From an uncultured Lachnospiraceae bacterium (lineage in GTDB: Bacteria; Bacillota; Clostridia; Lachnospirales; Lachnospiraceae), in NCBI GenBank assembly GCA_910588565.1, contig CAJUPF010000010.1:33801-57257 (forward strand): a stretch of 23,457 nucleotides of DNA, read 5' to 3'. A program made the translations under genes and the position numbers. The stretch's first letter is position 1; each line of letters starts with the position of its first letter. This document shows, piece after piece, positions 14,601 through 22,216 of the stretch. The notes under the pieces were generated by a model. It saw nothing but the letters and a program-made list of their open reading frames with translations. It ran no database searches and was not told the DNA's origin.

Positions 14601-16752
14601 GTTAAGCCAGGGACGCGCCAGCGGAGCGCCCTATGTGTATACGCTGCAGGACGGCAGAGTAATCGCAAGTACGGGAACGCATCCGGAAGTACTTGTAAAT
14701 ACCAGAAAAGACGGAACAGGCGCATGGCTGGAATATGAAGTAGGAGCGATTGGCGGATACAACCGCTGCTATCTGCAGCTGTCAACCGGAGAACTGCTGA
14801 TTAACGGCAGCAAGGGATTTGACCAGCAGGATAACTATATTTATGTAAGATCGATTGATCCGGAAAAAGACTTACCGAAACTGGATGGTATGGATTTTCT
14901 GTATCATATTACCAGCAAGAGTACGGGTGAAGTAATTGGAATAAGCGGAGGTTCCACTGCAAATGGGGCGGATGCAATCACCTGGACATTGGATAAAAAT
15001 AATACGGATCAGATGTGGGTTGCAGTTCCAATGGAAGATGGAAGCTATACATTAAAGAACTTTAACTCCAAAAGGCTCTTAACATTAGATGAGAAGAATG
15101 TTCTCGTTCAGTCTAATGAAGTAGAAACAGAAGGAGATGCAAGAGCAAGGCAGCGATGGATTCCGGTTGATTTAGGAGACGGTTCTTTTGCCCTGCGGAA
15201 CCAGTTCAGCCATAGTTATTTAAGCTCGGCTGGAAGCAAGAAGGCGCCGGTTATGACAGAAAGTCTCACAGATGATGCGCAGGCATGGACGTTAGAAATT
15301 ATTTCTGACACTACGCCGGAATTTAGCGCTGGCAGTGCAGAGAAGTACAGTGTTACAATAAACCAGGCAGAACATGGAACTATTACGGCAGATAAGGAAG
15401 AAGCAGCAGAAGGAAGCAGCGTAACCTTTACGATAACCCCTGCAGAAGGATATCAGGTAAAAGATGTCCAGGTAAACGGAACATCCGTTGGGGCAGTGAC
15501 AACTTATACGATAAGGCATGTGACAGGAAATCTCACGATTACAGCTGAGTTTGAGCCGGAAACTGCAGAGGAAAAGAATTATACTGTTACAATAGACCAG
15601 GTAGAACATGGAACTATTACAGCAGATAAGACAACGGTAGAGGAAGGGGGCAGCGTAGCCTTTACGATAACTCCTGCAGAAGGATATGAAGTAAAAGACG
15701 TTCTGATAAACGGAACATCCGTTGGAGCAGTGACAACCCATACGGAACATAATGTGACGGCGAATCTCACCATTACAGCTGAGTTTGAGCCAAAAACAAC
15801 AGTATCAGGAGAACGCTATACAGTTACAGTCCAGTCCGTTGCAAATGGAACTATTACGGCAGATAAGACAGAAGTGGCGGAAGGAGACAGTGTAACCTTT
15901 ACCATAACTGCGGCAGCTGGATATAAAGTAAAAGATGTCCAGGTAAATGGAACATCGGTTGGGGCAGTCACAACCCATACGGAACGCAATGTGAAGGCGA
16001 ATATTATTATTACAGCTGTTTTTGAGAAAGAAGGAAATTCAAATCCGCCAACAGACCAGAACCCGCCAACCAATCAGAACCCGTCGGATGATGAACCGCT
16101 TAAGGTTCCTACAGCGCAGATGGCTGAGAAAAACAATCCGGGACTGCCCAAAGGAACGGCGGAAGAATCCAGAAATTCCCAGTTTGCCGCATTGATGGCA
16201 CGGGTGACGAAGTCTACGAAAAATTCCAATAAGCTGCAGTGGAGTAAGGTAAAAGGCGCGGACGGTTATATTGTACTGGGCAACCTGTGCAATACAAAAG
16301 GAAAGAAATACGCTTATAAGACACTGGCTGTGATTGACAATAGCAAAACAGTATCCTATACGCATCAGAAACTGAAAAAAGGCACGTTTTATAAATACAT
16401 TGTGCAGGCATATAAGATGACAGACGGCAAGCTTACGATACTTTCTACATCCAAGTCACTGTATGCAGCTACTACCGGCGGCAAGAAAGGAAATGTTGGT
16501 TCTCTGAAAGTCAATAAGACGAGCGTCAGCCTTAAGGTTGGGAAGAAGTTTACCCTTAAGGTAACAGAGAAGAAGAAAGATAAGAAAATTGAACGGCACC
16601 GCAAGGCTGCATTTGAATCAAGCAACACAAAGATTGCAACAGTAAGCAGCAAAGGCGTTATTAAAGCAAAGAAAAAGGGATCCTGCTATATCTATGCATA
16701 CGCGCAGAACGGCGTATACAAAAAGATAAAGGTAACGGTAAAGAAAAAATAA
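11629..16752 (+). CDS. Secreted multidomain exo-glycosidase with two GH93-like Asp-box propellers
   Basis: A 1707-residue exported protein with an N-terminal signal peptide (about 1-31). Two homologous modules follow. Each is a six-bladed, sialidase-like propeller (about 60-455 and 700-1085) followed by a trefoil-like, probably sugar-binding domain (about 468-610 and 1090-1225). Asp boxes are visible in both (S143-W150, S234-W241; S751-W758, S861-W868). Each propeller has WEPF with a Glu (E264, E889) and a second Glu about 70 residues on (E333 in LTYEIEGG, E960 in MVYEGVG). This pair and the RPGMPVV segment resemble GH93 exo-arabinanases rather than classical sialidases. One divergent InlB-like repeat separates the modules. 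Three clearer copies, a Pro/Asn linker, an FN3-like domain and a Big_2-like domain end the protein. No LPXTG anchor is seen. GH93 assignment is a judgement from motifs; GH33 sialidase is the main alternative. Confidence 0.78.
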   Translation: MQKWKKFLAGILAGVMVFESSLAAKPVQLQAQETAERAAQGTAEYAAPGTVYDIYKAFQTGDELGDAWVDPEFGDTYEVTLNSSISPRVIELQYQTKAEDNGKLLATFECNRLPKGDAALVAAKQNNGANINKELSSFPIYESIDGGRTWGAGDTEQPARGENYLPVGYVQNQDSTSGTTGMRNCPQLYEMPETIGSLTKGTILCAGNSIEAGTNGNAADTAQSTKTNLDLCVSTDLGRNWTHHSTIVGPIDGECVLLHDTVWEPFFMTYGGKLYCFYSDEAFDNTTDQDLSYVVYDGTSWSEKHRIVYTKGQRPGMPVVSQLKDGRFMLTYEIEGGGGLGSGYILSAANDPTKWYEGEILKDTAQGEYVKHNAAIVVNKSGAPYNITTDKGTVLYNNTALGQIWANSSVSPDEPGAFWRYYHTGLGSAYNREILQLSNGNIFVVAGWDNSGVKCVTLDYELDLEKTGYIQNKIQSPDGKPTYLAYNNSPLFVWTGRDDHAEENQYYEFQEVDKGVYMLISTHNGKAVAPESDSKGSLINTFAKNEADTKQHWAFEEASDGYYRVKNVAAGLYLTSPRAAASDNMDLKLTLQEQAETDSQLWKSDIQIELPEDETGKTKYQVQVTAAEGVEVTAAKTVTEGRALNVRVTKKYGCKSIDKILVNDVEQEFTLEPGGIVNLKIENVTSNITIQAEATLDDWFVSVPTNDHHGRNQCLSPRIVEASDGTLYCTFESAIASKEADGEFVFPIYESTNKGKNWTKVGEIVNDDTVHPDEWYQVEYNAEGVPTKGTQVEEGTEGAICHPWSMHNCPQLFVLPKAMGELPAGTLLCAGDAVTIEEHPQKVSDAGYGGLWKTSLDMYYSTDKGRTWTFLSTIADGGRNIMGYTPVWEPFFLYHEDQLICYYSDETDPNHAQKLVHKITKDGETWGNIVEDVCFDNKNARPGMPVVTQMENGKWMMVYEGVGTSNPIHSFAKIADDPYNWNPKDPGTALPLSQGRASGAPYVYTLQDGRVIASTGTHPEVLVNTRKDGTGAWLEYEVGAIGGYNRCYLQLSTGELLINGSKGFDQQDNYIYVRSIDPEKDLPKLDGMDFLYHITSKSTGEVIGISGGSTANGADAITWTLDKNNTDQMWVAVPMEDGSYTLKNFNSKRLLTLDEKNVLVQSNEVETEGDARARQRWIPVDLGDGSFALRNQFSHSYLSSAGSKKAPVMTESLTDDAQAWTLEIISDTTPEFSAGSAEKYSVTINQAEHGTITADKEEAAEGSSVTFTITPAEGYQVKDVQVNGTSVGAVTTYTIRHVTGNLTITAEFEPETAEEKNYTVTIDQVEHGTITADKTTVEEGGSVAFTITPAEGYEVKDVLINGTSVGAVTTHTEHNVTANLTITAEFEPKTTVSGERYTVTVQSVANGTITADKTEVAEGDSVTFTITAAAGYKVKDVQVNGTSVGAVTTHTERNVKANIIITAVFEKEGNSNPPTDQNPPTNQNPSDDEPLKVPTAQMAEKNNPGLPKGTAEESRNSQFAALMARVTKSTKNSNKLQWSKVKGADGYIVLGNLCNTKGKKYAYKTLAVIDNSKTVSYTHQKLKKGTFYKYIVQAYKMTDGKLTILSTSKSLYAATTGGKKGNVGSLKVNKTSVSLKVGKKFTLKVTEKKKDKKIERHRKAAFESSNTKIATVSSKGVIKAKKKGSCYIYAYAQNGVYKKIKVTVKKK
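15346..16029 (+). repeat. Three tandem InlB-B-like repeats of about 234 bp
   Basis: Units begin at 15346, 15580 and 15817. Each encodes about 76 residues of the pattern YTVTI..HGTITADK...GSVTFTITPAEGY.VKDV..NGTSVGAVTT..., split here by variable positions. DNA identity between copies is high, for example in the stretch around AACGGAACATCCGTTGG. They act as stalk or wall-binding spacers and can recombine to change copy number. Confidence 0.88.
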
Positions 16753-16762
16753 CAGAAGCCAG

Positions 16763-16804
16763 AAAACCCGGCACAGGCAAAAGAGCCTGCCGCCGGGTTT
16801 TTAA
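16763..16804 (+). terminator. Rho-independent terminator after the propeller gene
   Basis: Outer arms AACCCGGC (16765-16772) and GCCGGGTT (16792-16799) and inner arms CAGGC (16774-16778) and GCCTG (16785-16789) form a long hairpin that ends in a T-run at 16798-16802. It lies 11 bp beyond the stop and about 40 bp before the GH120 start, so read-through into the xylosidase gene may be partial. Confidence 0.88.
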
Positions 16805-16844
16805 AAATATGCATATGCGAAAAACAGGAAAGGAGAATAACAGA

Positions 16845-18791
16845 ATGCGAGAATATCATGTTGCGAAAAATGGAAGTGATTGTGGAAGAGGAACGAAGGA
16901 AGCGCCTTTTCTGACAATTTCAAAAGCGGCGCAGGAGGCGCAGGCAGGGGATATGGTAATCGTCCATGAAGGGGAATACCGGGAATGGGTGAGACCCTGC
17001 CATGGCGGGCGAAGCGCGGCGGAACGGATTGTATATACTGCCGCAGAAGGAGAACGGGCGGTGATCAAAGGTTCTGAGCGTGTGACAGACTGGGAAAATG
17101 CCGGCGGCAGCGTCTGGAAGGTGAGGTTGGAAAATACGTTGTTCGGAGATTACAATCCTTATGCAAAAGTATTGGGCGGAGACTGGTTTATCTATCCGGA
17201 CGATAATTCCCTGCATACCGGAGACGTGTATATGAACGGGAAATCTTTTTATGAAGCAAAATCCCTAGAGGAAGTAAAAAATCCCATCCGGCGGGAATAT
17301 GGAGTAAATCCGCCCTGGACAAAGCATCCGGAGCCTCTGCTGCACCCGGAAGACACCATCTATCAGTGGTATGCAGAAGTGGATAAGACGCATACGGTGA
17401 TTTATGCTAATTTTCATGGAAAAAATCCCAATGAAGAGCTGACGGAGATCAATGTGCGCAAATGCTGCTTTTATCCGGAAAAAACAGGAATCAATTATAT
17501 TACGCTGCGGGGATTTGAAATTGCGCAGGCGGCATGTCCCTGGACGCCTCCTACGGCGGATCAGCCGGGGATGGTAGGGGCAAACTGGAGCAAGGGCTGG
17601 ATTATTGAGAACAATATACTTCACGATGCCAAATGCAGTGGAATCAGCCTGGGCAAGGAGGCTTCTACCGGGCATAATCTGTGTACCAGGCTGCATAGGA
17701 AGCCGGGCTATCAGTATCAGATGGAAGCGGTTTTTCTGGGAAGGCAGATTGGCTGGAGCAAAGAACGGATTGGATCGCATATTGTCAGGGAAAATGAGAT
17801 ATATAATTGTGGGCAAAACGGCATTGTAGGCCATATGGGCTGTGCATTCAGCAGTATTTACAACAACCATATTTACAATATTGCGGTAAAACATGAGTAT
17901 TTTGGATATGAGATTGCAGGAATCAAGCTGCATGCAGCCATTGATGTACAGATTGTCCATAACAATATTCATCATTGTACGTTAGGAACCTGGCTGGACT
18001 GGCAGGCACAGGGAACGAGGGTAAGCCAAAACCTTTACTATGCCAATAACAGGGATTTGATGGTGGAGGTGACGCATGGGCCGTATATTGTAGATAACAA
18101 TATTTTTGCATCCTCCTATAATTTTGACAACATTGCCCAGGGCGGCGCATATATCCAGAATCTCTGCTGCGGCAGTATGCGGCGGGAGCCGGTGCCGGAT
18201 CGGGCAACGCCGTATCATTTCCCTCATTCAACTGAGGTGGCGGGAGTTGCGCTGGTTTACAGCGGCGACGACCGGATTTATCAGAACATCTTCTTACAAG
18301 GAACCAAAACATATACGGAGCAGTCCCTGTATGGAACAAAAGGATATCAGGGTCATCCTGTCTCGATGGAAGAATATGCCGAAATCGTTGCTTCGCTTGG
18401 AAACGAAGACCATGAACAGTTTGCAAAGGTTCCGCAGCCGGTCTATATTGGTGAAAATGCGTATTTTCTGGGCGCAGAACCGTTTGAGCGGGAAGAAAGC
18501 CCCTATGTGAGCGGATCAGACCCAAACGTTTGTATCCAGGAAGAAGGGGCGGCGGTTTATCTTGAACTTGATGTAGAGGACGGATTTATACTAAAACAGG
18601 CAAACATATATCGAACAGAGGATCTTGGAACGCCAAGGATTACAGAGGCTGTCTATGAGAACCCGGATGGAACGCCGATTGTCTTTGATACGGATTATTT
18701 TGGAAAAACCAGAGAGGGGAATGTTTACGTGGGGCCATTTGGGACGTTAAAGACCGGACGGAACCGATTGAAAGTCTGGGATAAAAAGTAA
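16845..18791 (+). CDS. GH120 beta-xylosidase (right-handed beta-helix)
   Basis: The enzyme removes xylose from the non-reducing end of xylo-oligosaccharides. The 648-residue protein has no signal peptide, so it acts inside the cell on imported sugars. It begins MREYHVAKNGSDCGRGTKEA and resembles the Thermoanaerobacterium XylC protein, the founder of GH120, across its length as I recall it. The two catalytic residues fit: D385 in WLDWQAQG (nucleophile) and E408 in VEVTHG (acid/base), 23 apart as in XylC. Many I-x-N-N-x-I turns (NNHIYNIA, NNNIHHCT) show the beta-helix. The ATG at 16845 is chosen over one at 16809 because AAAGGAG precedes it and the family starts here. Some GH120 members also accept arabinosyl substrates. 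Confidence 0.9.
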   Translation: MREYHVAKNGSDCGRGTKEAPFLTISKAAQEAQAGDMVIVHEGEYREWVRPCHGGRSAAERIVYTAAEGERAVIKGSERVTDWENAGGSVWKVRLENTLFGDYNPYAKVLGGDWFIYPDDNSLHTGDVYMNGKSFYEAKSLEEVKNPIRREYGVNPPWTKHPEPLLHPEDTIYQWYAEVDKTHTVIYANFHGKNPNEELTEINVRKCCFYPEKTGINYITLRGFEIAQAACPWTPPTADQPGMVGANWSKGWIIENNILHDAKCSGISLGKEASTGHNLCTRLHRKPGYQYQMEAVFLGRQIGWSKERIGSHIVRENEIYNCGQNGIVGHMGCAFSSIYNNHIYNIAVKHEYFGYEIAGIKLHAAIDVQIVHNNIHHCTLGTWLDWQAQGTRVSQNLYYANNRDLMVEVTHGPYIVDNNIFASSYNFDNIAQGGAYIQNLCCGSMRREPVPDRATPYHFPHSTEVAGVALVYSGDDRIYQNIFLQGTKTYTEQSLYGTKGYQGHPVSMEEYAEIVASLGNEDHEQFAKVPQPVYIGENAYFLGAEPFEREESPYVSGSDPNVCIQEEGAAVYLELDVEDGFILKQANIYRTEDLGTPRITEAVYENPDGTPIVFDTDYFGKTREGNVYVGPFGTLKTGRNRLKVWDKK

Positions 18792-18879
18792 CAATAATTA
18801 TGGTACAGAAGACTTTTTCTATCTGGTAAGATTTTTATAGATTCTGGACAGTTATTTAAATTCTTATTTTTTCCATAAA

Positions 18880-18897
18880 ATGATAAGATACTATCAT
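18880..18897. promoter_or_regulatory. Short inverted repeat upstream of the binding-protein gene
   Basis: ATGATA (18880-18885) and TATCAT (18892-18897) are inverted around a 6-nt centre, about 30 bp before the ATG and just upstream of the ribosome site. In that position it may be an operator. I could not find a convincing -35/-10 pair in the 134-bp gap; AAGATACT could be a weak -10. Confidence 0.35.
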
Positions 18898-18925
18898 CAA
18901 AAGAAAGCAGGAGGAGAAAAAAAGG

Positions 18926-20356
18926 ATGAAAAAAAGAATGTTGAGAATTGCTGCTTTGGTAATGGCAGCTACCATGACAATGTCATTTGCAGCCTGCGGC
19001 GGCGGCTCTTCTGAGACATCTTCCAATGGAGATGCACAGGATACAGCAGACGCGGCGGATGATACAGCGGATGACAGCGCTGCAGACGCGGCAGATGACA
19101 GTTCGGCGGATGCGGCAGATGACAGCGCAGCGGACAGTTCGGATGATGGAGACAAGGTAATCACTTACTGGAATATCGGTACAGAAGGTGCAGACAAAGA
19201 AGCGCTTGAATACGCAGTAACAGAATTTAATGCCAATACCCAGTCCGGCTATACCGTAGAAAATGTACCGACCCAGAATGACAATTACAAAGAAAAACTG
19301 GTGATTGCGATGAGTTCCGGAGAATGCCCGGATATGTATACCAGCTGGTCCGGCGGCCCGATGAACGAGTATATTGAATCTGGTTTTGCGCAGCCGTTAG
19401 ACGATTTGTATGAGGAATACGGCCTGAAAGATAAATATATGGACGCGGCGATTGCGCAGGCTACCTATGACGGAAAAATCTATGCAGTGCCTACCTATAA
19501 TGTATCAATTGCAGGCGTTTTCTATAACAAAGAAATGTTTGAGAAATATAATCTGGAAGTGCCGACGACTGTTTCAGAACTGGAAGCAGTGTGTGACGCG
19601 CTGAAAGCAGAGGGAATTACACCATTTGCCCTGGCAAATGCGCCAAAATGGACAGGATCGATGTATTTCCAGTGTCTGGCGACCAGAAAAGGCGGTTTAG
19701 AGCCGTTCCAGAACGCAGTTTCCGGAGAGGGCACGTTTGAAGATGAGTGCTTCCAGTACGCCGGAGAGAAGATTCAGGAATGGGTAGAAAAAGGATATTT
19801 TCCGGAAGGCGTAAACTCCTTAAGCGAAGACGACGGTCAGGCAAAACAGCTGATGTATCAGGAAACAGCCGGAATGCTGTTATGCGGTTCCTGGTATACC
19901 GGAACATTTTCTTCTGACAGCCCGGAATTTTATGAAAAGATTGGCTGGTTCTCTTTCCCGGCAGTGGATGGATCGGATGCAGATGCTTCCATTCAGAACG
20001 GAACGATTGGAGATCAGTTTGTTTCCTTTAATTGTACAGGCGATAAATTAGCAGCAGCGTTTGAATGCGCTTCTTACTATTCTTCTGACGGAGCAAAACA
20101 GGTAATGGTAGACGTTGGCAAGATTCCGCCTACCAAAGACGCAGGAGAGCTTATTACAGACGGCGTTACCAAACAGATTTTAGATGCCGCTACAAACGCT
20201 TCCTCTGTTCAGTTATGGTATGATCAGTATCTTCCGCCTGCAGTGGCACAGGTACATTTGGATACCTGCCAGGAAATGTTCGGCCTGACAATGAAGCCGG
20301 ATGAAGCGGGCACAAAATTTGAAGAAGCAATGGAAGAATATCTTGCAGGAAAGTAA
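18926..20356 (+). CDS. Sugar ABC transporter substrate-binding lipoprotein (family 1)
   Basis: This is the extracellular receptor that captures an oligosaccharide for the two permeases downstream. The 476-residue protein has a lipoprotein signal peptide with lipobox SFAAC, the lipidated residue being C24. A low-complexity linker of Asp, Ala and Ser (about 29-72) follows. Then comes a typical family 1 binding fold starting VITYWNIGTEGADKEALEYAV, with YAVPTYNVSIAGVFYNKEMFEKY and ATIPF-like hinge segments. A strong GGAGG site precedes the ATG. It is followed after a hairpin by two permease genes, the usual CUT1 order. The substrate is not readable from the sequence; xylo- or arabino-oligosaccharides are likely from the neighbouring glycosidases. 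Confidence 0.93.
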   Translation: MKKRMLRIAALVMAATMTMSFAACGGGSSETSSNGDAQDTADAADDTADDSAADAADDSSADAADDSAADSSDDGDKVITYWNIGTEGADKEALEYAVTEFNANTQSGYTVENVPTQNDNYKEKLVIAMSSGECPDMYTSWSGGPMNEYIESGFAQPLDDLYEEYGLKDKYMDAAIAQATYDGKIYAVPTYNVSIAGVFYNKEMFEKYNLEVPTTVSELEAVCDALKAEGITPFALANAPKWTGSMYFQCLATRKGGLEPFQNAVSGEGTFEDECFQYAGEKIQEWVEKGYFPEGVNSLSEDDGQAKQLMYQETAGMLLCGSWYTGTFSSDSPEFYEKIGWFSFPAVDGSDADASIQNGTIGDQFVSFNCTGDKLAAAFECASYYSSDGAKQVMVDVGKIPPTKDAGELITDGVTKQILDAATNASSVQLWYDQYLPPAVAQVHLDTCQEMFGLTMKPDEAGTKFEEAMEEYLAGK

Positions 20357-20368
20357 AAAAATAAAACA

Positions 20369-20401
20369 GAGCAGCCTAAGGAGCAAAGCCTTCGGCTGCT
20401 C
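20369..20401 (+). terminator. Intercistronic hairpin after the binding-protein gene
   Basis: Arms GAGCAGCC (20369-20376) and GGCTGCTC (20394-20401) form an 8-bp stem, with inner AAGG/CCTT pairing. Only TCGTTG follows, not a T-run. Such hairpins between a binding-protein gene and its permeases commonly stabilise the upstream message or cause partial termination, so the binding protein is made in excess. Confidence 0.7.
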
Positions 20402-20425
20402 TCGTTGAATAAAGGAGGGTGTGTG

Positions 20426-21331
20426 ATGAAAAAAAGCAGCAGTTCTCTGGCAATCAGGCGTCAGAGGAATACAAATTTTGTTGCAGCAATTTTTTTGGCT
20501 CCGGTTGTCCTGGTTCTGGTGGTCTATATCTTTTATCCGATTATAGAAACATTCCGGGTCAGCGCATTTGACTGGAACGGGATATCCACAAATCCTAAGT
20601 TTATCGGACTGGATAACTGGGTAAAATTGATGCATGATGAAAAATTCTGGACAGCATTTCTAAATAATATAAAAGTAATGATTCTTTCGATTCTCATTCA
20701 GATTCCATTGGGTCTTGCAATGGCTACGTTTGTGGAATTTGCGGGGAAGAAAGCGACGGTTTTTAAGATACTGTGGTTTATCCCCATGCTGATGTCTTCT
20801 GTGGCAATTGGATTTTTGTTTACCTATGCGCTTGCGACAAACGGCGGAATTATCAGCAGCATTTCACAGCTTTTTGGGGGCGGAAATATCGATCTTTTGG
20901 GAAATCCCAAGTTGGCTCTTTATGCGGTGATTGGGGTTGTGGCATGGCAGTTTACCCCGTTTTATATGGTATATTGTGTGGCGGGATACACCAATGTGCC
21001 GGAGGAGGTCTATGAAGCGTCTATAATAGACGGTGCGAATAAACGGCAGTATTTCTGCCATATCGCGCTGCCGCTGTTAAAACCTACGATTAAGAGCGCG
21101 GCGATTCTTTCTATGGTAGGTTCCCTGAAATATTTTGATCTGGTCTATGTTATGACCGGAGGGGGGCCTGGAACGGCGACAGAACTGATGGCAACGTATA
21201 TGTATAAACTGTCCTTTGCCCAGTTTAATATGGGATATGGCTCTGCAGTGGCGGGCGGTATGTTTATACTGATTTCACTGCTCTCGCTGCTTACTATGTG
21301 GGTATTAAACGGGAAGAAGGAGGAATATTAG
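20426..21331 (+). CDS. Sugar ABC transporter permease, MalF-like (CUT1)
   Basis: The first of two membrane subunits, 301 residues, with about six hydrophobic segments starting NFVAAIFLAPVVLVLVVYIF. The cytoplasmic EAA loop, which contacts the ATPase, reads EVYEASIIDGANKRQYFCHI followed by ALPLLKP. The MalF-like region FDLVYVMTGGGPGTAT is also present. The ATG at 20426 has AAAGGAGGG upstream; an in-frame TTG at 20405 would lack a ribosome site. The gene ends 2 bp before the second permease. Confidence 0.95.
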   Translation: MKKSSSSLAIRRQRNTNFVAAIFLAPVVLVLVVYIFYPIIETFRVSAFDWNGISTNPKFIGLDNWVKLMHDEKFWTAFLNNIKVMILSILIQIPLGLAMATFVEFAGKKATVFKILWFIPMLMSSVAIGFLFTYALATNGGIISSISQLFGGGNIDLLGNPKLALYAVIGVVAWQFTPFYMVYCVAGYTNVPEEVYEASIIDGANKRQYFCHIALPLLKPTIKSAAILSMVGSLKYFDLVYVMTGGGPGTATELMATYMYKLSFAQFNMGYGSAVAGGMFILISLLSLLTMWVLNGKKEEY

Positions 21332-21333
21332 GC

Positions 21334-22185
21334 ATGGAACAAGAATACAGAAAAAACCGGATAAAAAGCAGAATATCCTGGGTGATTGCTACCGTCTTTG
21401 CCATCTGTGCAGCAATTGTAGCGATTACGCCGTTTATTTTCATGGTGATCAATTCCTTTAAAGAAAAATTTGAAATGCTGACAAAGGGTGTATTTTCTCT
21501 GCCGGACAGACTGAATTTCGATAATTATATCGAAGTAATCAAAGGTAATTTTACCAGTTACTTTTTCAACAGTGTGATTGTACTTGTGGTTTCACTTGTG
21601 ATACTGCTGATGATTTCCGCGTTTGCGTCCTATCCGCTTTCCCGGTTTAAATTTAAGATGAAGGGATTTGTCTATGCGGTGATTGTAGCCTGCATGTCGA
21701 TTCCGGTACATATTACACTGATTCCGATTTTTAAAATGTCCCAGACGCTGCATTTGTATGACAGCATATGGGCATTGATCGGGCCTTATGTGGCGATTAA
21801 TATTCCGATTTCCGTATTTATCCTTACTAGCTTTATGGAGCAGATTCCAAAAGAGCTTGAAGAAGCGGCAACCATTGACGGCTGCGGAAAAATCCGTATT
21901 TTCTTTTCCGTTATTCTGCCAATGGCAAAACCAGGGCTTTCCACGCTGGCGATTTATAATGGCGTAAATATGTGGAATGAGTTTATTTTTGGATATACAT
22001 TGACACAGAGCCAGGGAAATCGTACACTCCCACTAGCAGTATGGGAGTTTCAGGGCCAGTACTCCATGAATACGCCAATGATTATGTCTGTGCTGACACT
22101 GACGGTTCTCCCTATGATTATTCTGTTTATTTTTGCACAGGATAAGCTGATCAAGGGTATGGCAGCAGGAGCTGTAAAAGGATAG
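21334..22185 (+). CDS. Sugar ABC transporter permease, MalG-like (CUT1)
   Basis: The second membrane subunit, 283 residues, with about six membrane segments beginning ISWVIATVFAICAAIVAITP. The EAA loop is ELEEAATIDGCGKIRIFFSV followed by ILPMAKPG. MWNEFIFGYTLTQS near the end is typical of the MalG side. GAAGGAGG lies inside the end of the previous gene, and the ATG at 21334 follows its stop almost at once. No ATPase gene follows, so the transporter probably uses a shared MsmK-type ATPase encoded elsewhere, as is common in Firmicutes. Confidence 0.95.
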   Translation: MEQEYRKNRIKSRISWVIATVFAICAAIVAITPFIFMVINSFKEKFEMLTKGVFSLPDRLNFDNYIEVIKGNFTSYFFNSVIVLVVSLVILLMISAFASYPLSRFKFKMKGFVYAVIVACMSIPVHITLIPIFKMSQTLHLYDSIWALIGPYVAINIPISVFILTSFMEQIPKELEEAATIDGCGKIRIFFSVILPMAKPGLSTLAIYNGVNMWNEFIFGYTLTQSQGNRTLPLAVWEFQGQYSMNTPMIMSVLTLTVLPMIILFIFAQDKLIKGMAAGAVKG

Positions 22186-22216
22186 AAAAAGAAGAATACG
22201 ACAGGGGGCCGCTGAT

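Noticed and set aside
12020..16652. Many antisense frames of 60-150 codons within the large secreted protein gene
   Set aside because: They mirror the codon pattern of the sense gene and are rich in Cys, His and Arg with no ribosome sites; they are shadows.
17265..18525. Antisense frames of 200-236 codons within the GH120 gene
   Set aside because: The sense frame is a clear full-length GH120 enzyme; the antisense products have no recognisable motifs.
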